DNA from: Lingula anatina
Lineage: Eukaryota; Brachiopoda; Lingulata; Lingulida; Lingulidae
DNA: 64,000 bases
Assembly: GCF_001039355.2 (NCBI RefSeq)
Contig: NW_019775526.1
Span: forward strand, 277,368-341,367
Direction of reading: 5' to 3'
Shown: positions 25,501 through 37,800 of the stretch, piece after piece
How positions within the stretch are numbered: position 1 is the first letter of the stretch
How the letters are laid out: every line of letters begins with the position of its first letter
The notes under the pieces: model-generated
The model's input: the letters and a program-made list of their open reading frames with translations, nothing else
Told to the model about the DNA's origin: nothing
Database searches by the model: none
Translations under genes and position numbers: made by a program

Positions 25501-28500
25501 TTATTATTATTATTTCTGTGTGTTGCTGGTAGATGTGTGAATATGGTGCAGGGATATAGGATATCAGCTAAATAGCTGATGAGATTTTATTTATGTTCGT
25601 GAAATTATTTTTTTTCTATGTAATTGATAGCTCTTGTTTTGTTTCAAAAAGAAGGCAGGTATTATTTTCTTTACTTTATTACAGTGTCTGTACCATTTGT
25701 TTATTTGAGCAGCCATTAAATGTGTACAAATGGTTTGTGAATAATGTTGATCATCTTTACTTGATCAACCAGTTGAAAATCTTTTTAATATTTGTGCATC
25801 GTATTCTAGATATCTGGGTAAAGATATTATCACAATACGAGAGGCAGCTTGGCTGACTGACAATACTTACAAATATGAGGATGTTGTTAGGATGATGGGA
25901 GAAATTCTAGCCACACTGAAGGGTGATCTCAGGGTAGGTTGTCAGGATTTTTCTTCTTTTGTAACAGTGCTTGAAATGACCATTGTCCTCAGTCCAGTGT
26001 TTGTCTATCTGGACCAGTAGAATATGAACATTACTCTCCTGAAAAATTACAAAAATGTCTCCGATTCTTTTTTTTTTTTCTCTTAACTTTCTTTTGCCTT
26101 TTTCCTTCTGTGTGAAAGCTATTATTTCTATTATGAACAGTAAAACAAAGCTTAAATAAATATTGCTCGTAGATGATAAACCAATTCAATAACTGTGGTT
26201 GAATGTCACGTCAATAGAATGTTTTTCTATCACACTTGAAAATTCTCTTGACTTACAGCAATTGTTCACATGGTTATTGCAATATGTTTGTTCTAACACT
26301 GGACATTCTGAAGTATATGGATGTGTTTTACTATTATGTATCTCACATTCCAGGTGGTCACTATCTTCGACCTGGTGGGCCTGTTAGGCAGAATTGTCGA
26401 TCTTGACCAGCGTGTCCAATGTCTGGCCGAGTACATCTGTGAACTGACCCTCCTCCACACTGACCTGTCCTCCTATACCAAGGCTGAGGTGGCTGCCAGC
26501 TGTGTACTACTGGCCAGGGTGGCTAACAAACTAGGTAATAACATGACTGCTTCATACTGGAAATGAATTACACCATACTGTCAATTGTATTTAAATATTA
26601 GTTTTTATGTTACCTCTGCAATCTAATGACTGTTGTGATATCCTTTGAATGCCATGTCATTATATTTTCCTCAATTATTATTATTATTATTTTATTTTAT
26701 TTTTTTTATCTATTAATTCTTTGTTGTCATAAAATTTTGTGTCATTTCTAACTTCCCATGTACATATTTTGAATTGTGGCACACATAATGTTGTAGTTAT
26801 TTCCTTTAAGATTATTCAGTCTTTGTAACAGTCATTTATCTTGTCTTCTCTCAAGACACACCATGGCCCAGCAAGATGACAGAGTTCACTGGTTTCTCTG
26901 TGGAAGATCTCACCAAGTGCACCATTCACATCCATGAAAAATGGTGAGTTCTTTACCCTCCATTGATTCTTCTTTAAAAAGTGATTACGGTGAATAATTT
27001 AACCAGTCAAGAATAGGTAAATGAATTACTTTTAATTTTAGGCTCACTCTTATTGGTATGTGGGAAAGTGGTGCAATAGTGTGCTGTATATTTGATACAA
27101 CCATTGTATAATATATACGCAGTTGTAAATATATAGGTATATACAGACACACATCTTTTCTTTTGCCTTATCTAAACACTTGGTTGAAACTTACTGTGCT
27201 AGTGTGGGCTTAGGGCATAAAATTTTATCTTGACATCGGAGTGGAGTATCTGACTTAACCAGACATGAGCCTTGTTCCATGTTTTTTAATTCAATTCTGA
27301 TGGTTCCTGAGATTCGTCAATGTTCAGAGATTTTTGTTTTGAAACCTAGGCTCATGTCTGCAAGAAACATTTCCTTGGTTGTTTTTAGTTAATTTGGTGA
27401 AAGTAATTTTTTCCCCCCCTTCAGCTTCATGGAAGGCTCTTTGGTAGACCACAGGGAGGTCAAACTTCAGGCTGTAAAGCAGAGATATACTGAGGAGAAA
27501 TTCTATAAAATCAGTGAGTTTGAGGTTAGTATCTGTGTGGGATATGCTAGGTTTAAACATAGAGGCAAAGCATGTACAGATGGACTTTATTTAGAGGGTT
27601 AAACACATTAAAGAAATAAAAAAATTCCATTAATAAAGGGAACGCAAAAAAAAAACCCAACAAAAAACAAAAAAAAACTTTCTAGCCGTCATGTGAGTGG
27701 AAAGTGGTGGGCCTGTTGCTAAAACTAGCTGTCTTACATTACATATCTGTTCTCAGTCTTTGCCTTCTCTTGCAGATGATGGGGTGTGATGAGCTCTGTG
27801 CTGTGCTGGGAGTGGACGAACACTTGTTTATTGGGAGGGAACTCCGGATACGCTTTAAGACAACCAAAGATCTCATCATGTCACCTTCTAGGAACAAACA
27901 CAGAGTGCAGGGGTGAGTGTGACACTTCTATCATCACATGGAAGATATGAAAACTTTTGAGTCAAAACTTTTGTGTGCCAGAGACAGTACCAAGAAATAA
28001 TATGATGTAAAATTCTATTGAATTCTTATACAAAATTTTTAAGTTAGTCAGATCTAAAATGTGAAAATTGATTTCTTAATCCACCCATTATTACATAAAG
28101 ATGATAGCAGTTGTACATGGCACAGGTGACCAAGGTATCATGTATGCTTTCTTTACTTGGCAGCCGCCCGTGCAAAGCTCCGATCGATGCTGACAGAGAA
28201 AAGGCAGCAACCCCAACATTTGAGGAGGCGTCAGGCCTGCTAGACTATTTCAATGAGTCTGGGATGTCTGGGTACTTTGGAGATAAAGAAGATGAAGGGG
28301 ACTCTTACATGGATGTGGAAGGTATTTAGAGTACCTCATGGTTATCTTGAAATTGTGCAGCAGTTTTGTAGCTACTGCTGTAACACCAGGTCTTGAGCAT
28401 GAACACAATTTACCCACTCACCTTTAAAATGTTTAAGTATATTATCATCAGTCTGTTATAACCTTGTGTTAGAAGCCACAAATTATATACCTGAAGTGTG

Positions 28501-29488
28501 TTGATTTTAAGCTCACATTACAGTAAGAGAATTCAGTGTTGACACTGGCCCCATGCCAATTGCAAGTAAAATTGAAGCCAAGCCATCAAGTTAAAAATTT
28601 TGTTTATTTACTTGTCACTGTTTTTGCTTTGGGCCAGTGAATCCTTAAAATTTAGTATGGTAAAATGTTTTTGACACTGACAGTTTTAAGGTGAAGTATT
28701 ACAAAGAACCAGGAGTTAAATTTTGTTACTCTTCCCAGTATACGTTTCTTTACTCTCCATTTTGTGTTTCAGATCCAGATGACCCCGACCTGATGAGTTT
28801 ATTCTGCCCAGACACATTCGGTACCAATGACAATCAGGCCATGTCCAGCTTTGTCCACTTCTCTGACCTTAGTGCCATACGCAGTTCTTCGCCCTCCTCC
28901 ACATCATCAGAACCTCAGTCAGGGAAAGCCAGCCGAGCCTTTCAGCCCATCTTGGTGGGTGGGGAGGTCACAGACAGGGTCACAGTGCGCCGCAGGGGGT
29001 CTCCATCCTACGCATTCAGCATCGAGGACGTGGCCAGCAGTTCTAATTTTTCCCTGGCGGATGTTTCTATTGAGTCTGGGGACTCTTCACATTCTGTGAA
29101 TCACTCCAGCTGCAGAGAGGCTGGTAAACACATGGCAGTGGCCTCCCCCTCAGCAGCATTAAAACTGTCAGACTCTGTCTTTGATTCAGGGGTTTCCTTC
29201 ACTAGTCAGTCAGGGTTTACAGTCCACCAGGATGACAGCACAGCTGGAGACGTACAAGGTGCTTCAGGCTTCCACCACTATGATACTCGTTCACAAAGGC
29301 AGCGTAGGTTATCCTCACATGCTCAAACTGACCATGTCCAGCACATTCCTGACCGGTCAGCACTCAGGACTCTAAGCAATCAGATGGACGTTACTGTCAC
29401 TCAGAATGAAAACAGGAAAGGAAGTGAGAAGAGAAAAAGTCCCCAGAATATGGGGAATGAGAATAAGACTTATGTTATGTCATTTTAA
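22529..29488 (+). CDS. CCNF: Cyclin F (F-box and cyclin-box protein), 5' end missing
   Basis: Substrate receptor of an SCF ubiquitin ligase acting in G2 and centrosome control. Fourteen exons: 22529-22710, 22882-22988, 23215-23282, 23946-24136, 24416-24574, 24800-25029, 25271-25435, 25810-25933, 26354-26534, 26856-26943, 27425-27524, 27776-27912, 28164-28321, 28773-29488. Phases agree throughout and give 867 residues, against 786 in human. The F-box is in the first two exons (WSLPEEILLLLL). A Sel1-like region follows (KLGVAYLYNEG, TWLFIRPPWS). Cyclin box N has MRYILVDWLVEVASMKDF, with the MR-x-L substrate-docking patch, and REAAWLTDNTYKYED. Cyclin box C follows. The last exon is a Ser-rich tail, as in PEST-type tails of the family. 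The first exon visible starts in phase 1 after ATTTTTAG, so an upstream exon is missing; if that exon ends in A, the junction itself would create an ATG. The third intron holds a family A MITE. Confidence 0.95.
23295..23671. mobile_element. 377-bp TTAA-flanked MITE (family A), copy 2
   Basis: Same length and nearly the same sequence as 10201-10577, in the same orientation. It is flanked by TTAA at 23291-23294 and 23672-23675 and lies in the third visible intron of CCNF, about 10 bp past the donor site. The close similarity of the two copies suggests fairly recent activity. Confidence 0.85.
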
Positions 29489-30575
29489 CTACAATTTTCA
29501 GGGTAATGTCAATTGAGAAATGAAGTGTCTGTGTTAAAATGTGTGAAATGTCACAATAAGATTGAACATCGAATAAATTGTATGTTTCCCTGTTTGACAG
29601 AATGTATGATTGTGATCTATTGGCTGAATATTCCACATCAAGGTGATGTGTAACTGTAATAATGGTATTTTTAAAACAAAGAATGCAAATCCATTTCAAA
29701 CGTTGTTAGTTTTGTACTTGTCAGAGATGAGAGATTAGTTTATATAAAACATTGCAATATGCCTGTGTTGTTTACAGTCGCCCTCGGCAATTCTATACAA
29801 TTTACTCTTATTTGTCAGGAATTGGGGCAATACACAATTAATATTCCATATTCATATTGTAAAACAATATTTTCTTTATTGCCTAGTATTTTTTTCATAA
29901 TATTTTTTTTTTTGAGTATTTCATTCATCTTCAGTTTATTATCTGAGCAGAGCTGCTGAGAGCAACATTTTGTACTTGCACCTGTATGTGTATCTGTATA
30001 TACTTATATATTTTTACAACTGCGTACATATTGTACAGTGGTTGTTATATCAAGTTATATCCAGTAGTTTGTATATGATTTATATGTTTATTATTCAACT
30101 GAGCCAATGTCTAAAATGCTGTAACACAGTATTGCCATGTGTTCAGACCTTTCTCTTCATAATTGCAGTCTTTTCATCAACTCAGGTGCTAATAACACAG
30201 GTTTCCACTGTCTTCATAATAATATTAATGCTACATAGATTTGCTTGAGGTCGTTAGAGTAGTTGCTTGAGATAGGGGTTTGAATATAGTGTGTGGGGAA
30301 TTGTTTCTTATTATTGGTTATTTCATGCAAGTTTAAAAGGTAGAATGCTTTGTATCTAGTGATTTAACCTAGGGGAAATATTTAAATCCCATAGGAGAGT
30401 TACAGCATTTTGTTAGTGTACAAAGGTCCTTGCGTTATTGTTTTTAAGTTCACCTGTCTGTATAGCTAAGTTAAAAAATATGCTAAAGTCAGGTTGCAAT
30501 TCATCAAATGATAACTGTTGAAAATTTACTTGTTAAAATTGTAGATTATTTTTTCATTAAATAAAACCAGCAAGA
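29489..30575 (+). other. CCNF: CCNF 3' UTR
   Basis: AT-rich, gene-free sequence after the CCNF stop. AATAAA signals at 29572-29577 and 30560-30565 give a short and a long candidate end. Extent is inferred from these signals only. Confidence 0.55.
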
Positions 30576-30925
30576 AAATTTAGTTTCATTGTGTCATGTC
30601 TATTTAATGATCAATAATTGGGTTAACATGATAGTTTGTGTTATCTGCAATTTATGTAAAAATGCAAAGCATTTTCATAATTTCTTGAGTACCAGGTGTA
30701 ACATTTACACCTTTGCATGCTCTTTTAACTAAAATGTATCTGTAAAGTATATGCATACAAAACAAAATGAGGATCTCTGTAGAATAATAATTGAAAAGAT
30801 CTATATTAGGACCCCCAATTTCTGTGGCAGGCTATACAGTAAGGCCACATGAAATGTGCCTGTCTTCACAGTTGTGGGTTGAGCAACTTGTGGAATATGT
30901 CACCAGTGTATTACTTATCTTTTAA

Positions 30926-31373
30926 AGTAAAATTTTCCACAAAATCTGACCAAATAACACCATATAGTTTTTAATGATATAACTCCGAGAAATACCAAAG
31001 GACATCGTTTTGTCTTTCCCAAAATATGATTCTTGAATGGCTGCTCTCTTTCTGTGTTATAAATATCCCTTATCATTTGAATAAGTACGCAATTGCACTC
31101 GCAGCTATACTTCCATACACTGGAGTAAGAGTGGTGATTATGCAATGTGCCCACGGTACTATGTCATTCAGCAGACCTTTGAACTAAAGGGCCAAACGAA
31201 TGGGTCAATTTACTACCAGAAATTTGAAGAAGGTGCAGTTTTAAAGCAATTTTAGGCTGATTGAGAGATTGGGTTTATGTCTTGGCATGTTGACTTTATT
31301 TTAGTTGTATAAGAGGCTATTAGAAGTGGTGCATATGTGTTATTGGAAATCCATGCTAACTTCATATGTATCT
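30926..31373. mobile_element. diverged relative of MITE family A
   Basis: Located in the convergent gap between CCNF and CCDC40. It follows family A along its length (CCATATAGTTTT, GATATAACTC, AAATACCAAAGGACAT, GGCTGATTGAG, CTTGGCATGT, ATTAGAAGTGGT, then GTTATTGGAAATCCA) with many substitutions and extra internal sequence near 31130-31200. The left TTAA is intact (30922-30925) and the right end is decayed. It shows an older layer of the same family. 30576-30925 holds nothing else. Confidence 0.7.
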
Positions 31374-31599
31374 TTGATGTATGGCTACCAGATATACGGC
31401 CTTCTTCTAAAAACTTAAATCCTATTGGAAATTGTTCATATAATGCCTCAACTATAATTGCATTCTGTGAATTCTGTGAATTCTGTGAATGGGATCCTGA
31501 TGTGCTCCTGATGATCCGTTTTTAGACTGTATGCTAGTATTAGCTTTTTATTGGGCCTTCAAGTAAGAAATGAATCATGTAACACTGAATACAATTTTA

Positions 31600-31805
31600 T
31601 ACAAAAACGTTTATTTATAATTGAATATTTTTCAACATCTCCACATTAAAATAAAGTTACATTTGTTGGTAACACTGTAAACTTAAAGTTTACTTTTTTA
31701 TTTTTTAATAGTTCTTTTTGAATTCTTTCAATGTCCAAACATCATCCAAACAGTCTCTTAGGGCAAACATCTGGGTCTTCACCACGATGACCACCTAACT
31801 GACCA
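31600..31805 (-). other. CCDC40: CCDC40 3' UTR
   Basis: Short AT-rich stretch downstream of the CCDC40 stop. TTTATT at 31610-31615 is an AATAAA signal on the minus strand. The CCNF and CCDC40 ends face each other about 1 kb apart. Confidence 0.55.
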
Positions 31806-34800
31806 CTACTGATCTTCATCATGCATCATCTTGGACCCCAGTGCCACAGTGACCTTCCTCAGGGCTGGCTGGACATGAGGGAACTCTTGGTTCAACCTGT
31901 CCACTATGGCAGACAGAGCATACAGCCTCTCCTTTTGTTTCTCCAGCTCGCTGTCCAAGGCGGCGTCACTCTTACATATCCTGGTGTACTTTCCGTCCTT
32001 GGCCTGCTGGTAGTACTTGGCTCTCTGCTGCTTGGACAGCAGCTCACTCAAGTTCTGGAATGAAGAAAAAAATTAATGTTTTATTCTAACACACGTGATA
32101 CATCTCAAACCAGAACACCACATAAGATGTTTTTAGGCCAGAATATATGATTTTAGCAGCTTCAATCAGTGTTTAACCATGTGATTTTCTTTTCCCTTGG
32201 TCTACATTTGAGACTTCTTTCTGTACAGTTTTCATTTACAAGCACTGAAATAAAGTGGCGTGATTGAGAAATCATATTTAAACAATCTCTACAAAGAATC
32301 AAAACTGAAGCAAACAAACAAACAAATAATTTTTCACCTTCTGTTTCTGTTCGTAGAGTCTTTCTACATCCACATCCAGTTCGTCTGCTTTGCCTTGTAG
32401 TTGTTGGCAGTTGGTCTGTCTGTCCTCCAACTGCTGGCTTAACTGCTGCTGGTGTTCACGCAGCTGGCGTATCTCCTGGTCACAGCCACTCGCATCCTGG
32501 AATTATGGGAATTGGAGAGATATATGTGGCAGAAAATATATTAGCACATTATAATTAATTTTACATTTTATAACTTACCTCAACAAATAATTAGAGAAAT
32601 TGTAGATACATCAATTGAAGAATAAAATAAAAAAGAAGAAGGATGAAAAATTGACCATAAAGCTATTATGTGGAATGTATTTCATATTGCAAAACTTTAC
32701 CTGCACAGTTTGTTTGATTTTCTTCCTCAGTTCTGCCAGCTGTCTCTGGAATGTTCCTTTGGTCAGAACTTTTTTGTGCATCTTACTCTGGGCATCACCT
32801 CTGGTGACAATGGTGTCACGCCTGGAATAGAAAGTTATTTCAAAATTTGATATATTATTTTGATAGCCAGTCTCCATCAAGGATCTCTCCCATGCATGTT
32901 TTTTTTTTAAATTATTTAATATATCAATTGACATAAATTGAATGCATTTTTGAAAGATAAAAAAAAAACAAACAAACTTTGCACGTTGATTTTTGATAAC
33001 TGCTATATATAAAAATTTTCCCAAAAACATTGCTCTAAGGTCCTACCTTCTTTTTCCAACAGAGCACAACCTAAAAAAAACCCACTCCACATTTGAACAC
33101 ACAAACTGACAGAATTCCAAAACAAAAACTCCTGGACACCTACCTGGACACAGCCTTCTCCATCTCCTGGATCATCTTCTCCTGTTGCTTCATCAGCTGT
33201 GTGTAGCGGACCTGCATGCGGTGGATCTCGGCCTTCATTGCACGTATCTCCCCCTGACCCACCTCTGAGTCCACGGCAGCTCGGGTCTCCTTGGCCAACT
33301 GGGCCTTCTTCTCCCACAACATTATTTGACGCCTGGATGGAGAGGTTACATATCATCAATAGTTATTAATAATTTCCCTTTAATATTTATAGATGATATG
33401 TCAATGTGAAAATACAACATTCAAATTAGTGAGAAATTACTTTATTTCAGTCAATTGAACTTATTTGCATTTTTACATAGAGAATGTATGTTGTGTGAGT
33501 CATATAGAGGCAATAAATCATGTAATACAAACTCACACATCAGATTAGTGGATTAAAATTCAATTCTATGTCATGTGATAAAGAAAGAAAAAAATTAAAA
33601 GAAATAACTAAGATTGAAGAAGTACTCACTCTGCTTCCACCAGGGAATTGAGCAGTCTTTCCTTTTCCTCTTTCAATGCATCCAGTTTGGACTGCATCTG
33701 TATGGAGTTCATCTCCGATTCCTGGAAATTAAATATATAATAATGAGAATCTCCCCATACACTTATTGAATTAGTCCAAATATATCTACCTTCAAATTTA
33801 AATTCATTTGTGCAAATGTATTCAATGTATTCAAATTCTATGACTTAAATACTAAGATGACCGAGAGTCTTACACCCTGCTAGTTTCACTGGTTTGAAGG
33901 GCTTCAAATATCTGAATTCAGTGCACAACAGACAGCCTTCCTACCTTGAGCTGCAGAATGAAATCTGTCTCCATCAGAGCGTTACTCTGGTGCAGTTGTT
34001 CTTCCATTCCTTTCTCCTTGTGGAGCAACATATTCAGCTTCAACATGTCATTGTGCATGTTGCTGACATCTTTCTCAATCTCACCAATGTCTCGTCTCTC
34101 TTGCTCAATTTCACCTGCAATTTCAAAATGACATGTTTACCTCTAACCATAAGATACAAAGAAAAGTATTTCAAGTATTTCAGTAAATTTTGTCAATAAT
34201 ACAGTATCAAATATACAAAATCACTAAAATTTCAAGTTAATATAAACTACAACATTCTGCTTTACAACTAAAACAACAGGTTACTATTCTAACAATAAAA
34301 ATTAATAACACTTCATCCAACTAATAAATGTAAACAACAGTAAAAAAAAAAAAAATTCTTGCTTCACGTTTCAAAGAAAAAATAAATCATTAAATTTGGT
34401 GATAGAGATAACCTGACAGACACTTCTATTGTGGAGTAAATAGCTCTATCTCTAGCTGTCTATTAAAAAAAACTGTCAAAAGAACTGATCATCCAAGCTG
34501 CCCTGACAACTTACTTTCAATCCTCATCTTCTTCTGTGTCAGGATGACCAGCTGTTTTTTCCTGGTCTCGACATCCAAGGACTGTTCCTCTCTCTCCCTG
34601 GTCAGTCTGACCAGCTCACTCTGCTGCCTCAGCCACATCTGCTGCAACTCTGCTATCTCTTGCTGCTGGGCATCTATGGACTTGAGCAGAGAGTTGATCT
34701 GGATCTCCAGGGGACCAAGCTCAACACCCTGGAAGGTGAGATATAGATGGTTAATAACAATTTCTAACTCCTTGACTGGTCACTGTATGTTTAATTTTAA

Positions 34801-37800
34801 AGCTTATGCTTTTCTTACGAATGTGATACTTTGTTTTTGAAATGTTAAATTAATCATAATAATTATAATAAACATATGTCAAATATTAAAAAAGGGTAAA
34901 TACTTTGAAAAATTAATGTTAAACGTTTTCAATAATCTGACTCAACCTACCCCAGCACTGGAAATGAGCACTTCCAGCTTCTTGTTATACTGATCTATCA
35001 GGTTCTGTTTCCTCTCGATGATGGCGTTTCTCTTGATCATTTCATTCTCACTCCTGGAGATTATTGCATTCTTCTGCCGAATATTCTCATTCAGATCATC
35101 CATGATATGTTTGAGGTTTTCTATTCTGGTGTTCACATTGGAGAGTTCCAGACCATCACGAGCTATCTGGTTCTCTACTTCTGCTGACTGGGCTTCCTGT
35201 TGACAGAAGAAATGAATGATACTTATTCACTATCTATTAAAATTAATTCATCAATGATCTATGATAATGTTCACCTCATATAAGAACTTAAAGCAATAAA
35301 ATGAATGAAAATGATAGACAATAACAATAATAACAATTTGACAATGATAGAAAGACAATTAATAGTAATAATTACAACAACAATCAAGATTTTTTTTCTA
35401 AATGAATAAAAAATGACTTGACTCAACTTAATTCATATACTAATAAAACACGCTACAGAGAATTGTATGTGTGAAAAACCTACTTCAAAAATATATGAAT
35501 TGAATACTCTATAATGATCTTATTCAGTAATGCATCTTGGTAGATGTCACCTACTCAGTCTTTTATTTCCTTACCAATTCTTTTGTCCTGTCCCTCAGTT
35601 TCCCTGTAAGCTTCTCTGTGTATTGAGAGGCCTTGTCCATGGTGAGCTGCTGTCTCATCATTTCCATTATTTCATCCTCCAGTCGCACCTTCTCCAGGTA
35701 CTCACGCTCTATCTGCTTCCTCAGAGCATTCAACTCATTCAGCTTAGTTTGTTTTTCCTGAGAAATATTAATAAAATAAGTTAATTAGTCAAATAATGAT
35801 GACAAAAATAATCATTGTAATTAAAGCTGTGATTACTGTAATGTCATAATATCAGCCAAAATACCAGATATATTCTAATTTAACAAAGTAAGTGTAAAAT
35901 ATTTGTATATTGCCAAATTTATCAAATTTCATCCCAGAGTCAGCCCAATAAAGCCCCCCTTGCTTGTTAATGTATTTTACCATTTTAACATCCAGGAACT
36001 TTTTACATTCTATTCATGCAGATCTCGTATCAGAATTGTGTCAATTGCAATTCAACTCACAGCATTAGCTCTGTTCAAGGCTTGCTCTGTCTCATGTAAC
36101 ATCCTGGTATATGTGGCATACTCAGACTTCAGTGCCTCGTGTTTCTGCTGGCAAACAGCCATCTGCTTCCTCAAGGTGGCAATGTCTATCTCAGCTTTGT
36201 TCAAAATAAGTGTCAGCTTTTCATTCTGCTCCTGCTCTTTAAATATAGACTTCTTGTAGCCTTCGATTTCTGTTTCCAGGGAAAGGATTCTTTGTTCTTG
36301 TTGACTGTAATGTGGAAATAGATACATACTAAGTTTTGTCCTGAGAGACTGTGACACAGTAAAATTACATACAACAAAACAGATATTTGTTTTAATTTGT
36401 TCAATCTCTTGTGGCAAACTGGTAAACAATAGATCAGGGTAACAAAAGGATATTCTTGCATTTTATATATATGTATATATACACATATAAACATATACAT
36501 GTTTCTGAGCTTCACTGACTGATCAACTATTCAATGTTATTAATTGATAAAATTCTATAAGTTAAAGTCTTACTTCAAGGCTTCCATCATTGCAGCATGA
36601 GCTTCATCTCTTCTCCTCATACCAATCAAACTGCTGTTCCACTGCTGCAACAGCTGTTTCTTCTCCATGTTGATTGCCTAAATCAGATGAAAGGCACCAC
36701 TGAAGATTGTTATAATATATGAAAAAATCTTTCCCAATCAAGTTCATATATTCCCCACTATTTCCCTCCCTATCTCTTTAATCACCCCAGTCTCTCTCTC
36801 TCTCTCTCATTCACTTACTCAAAATCTACAAGTATTAATTGTGCTTAATCAGTTTACAAGTCTTATGTAATTTCTTTCATCACTGAACCCCCTCCCCCAA
36901 GTTACTTCACAGTATAAATCACCGTTACTACCATCCATTTCTTTCATATTTAAAACAGCCTCACCTCAATCTCCATGTGTGCCTCTGTCAGTGCCTCCCT
37001 GGCAGCCTTGGTCTCCTCTGACTGGGCAGATATCTGAGCCTCATACATGGCAATCTCCTCTTTTAGTTTGTCCACTCTCTCTACAAGCCTGTCCACAAAC
37101 AGATCCTACAGGAAAAAAAAGATATAGATATATATATCACAAATACTGTGCAATTTATCACTTCAAAATAGTTTTTCCTATTAAAGCTTTAAAAAGCTAT
37201 AATGAATTTTCCCACAAAAGAAATAAAAGTCTCTCTCGTATTTTATCACAAAAATCATACCTGCTTTTGCTTAAGTGCTTCTGACTTGGAGACTTCAGAG
37301 TCTGCTTTCTCCGCAGCCCTCCTCATCACTGCTATGTCAGACCTGACATCCTCCTTGGCATTCTCCATGTAGAAGATCCTCAATGCCAGATGCTCCACCT
37401 CACTCTGCAGCTCAGCATCTGGAGAAGTAGACAAGACAATATATAATACTTTCTGGCATTTGACAGTTTATCCCGGATCATGTTAAGAAAAAAAATATAA
37501 TCAAACACTGATCTTATTTGGCTATAATTATACAAATGTAAAACATTCCACTGTTTTATTACTCATTTAACATTCATTTTGTTCACACATATGAAGTGGC
37601 AAAACTTACTAAATTATTTTTTAAAGGAATTCTATCAAGAAGTGAGCTCAGTTTATGAAATATTTCCAATATATAGTTCTCAAGTACATGTAAATAAAAG
37701 GAAGCCAAATTGATAAAATATTCCCTAAATGTATTTCTCTCTAATTCTTGCATAAATAAATCAGCAATATATCATTTATTTTATGAATAACAAAGATTAT

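Noticed and set aside
33003-33359. 118-codon minus frame overlapping a CCDC40 exon
   Set aside because: It is the wrong frame of the CCDC40 exon 33144-33332 with flanking intron.
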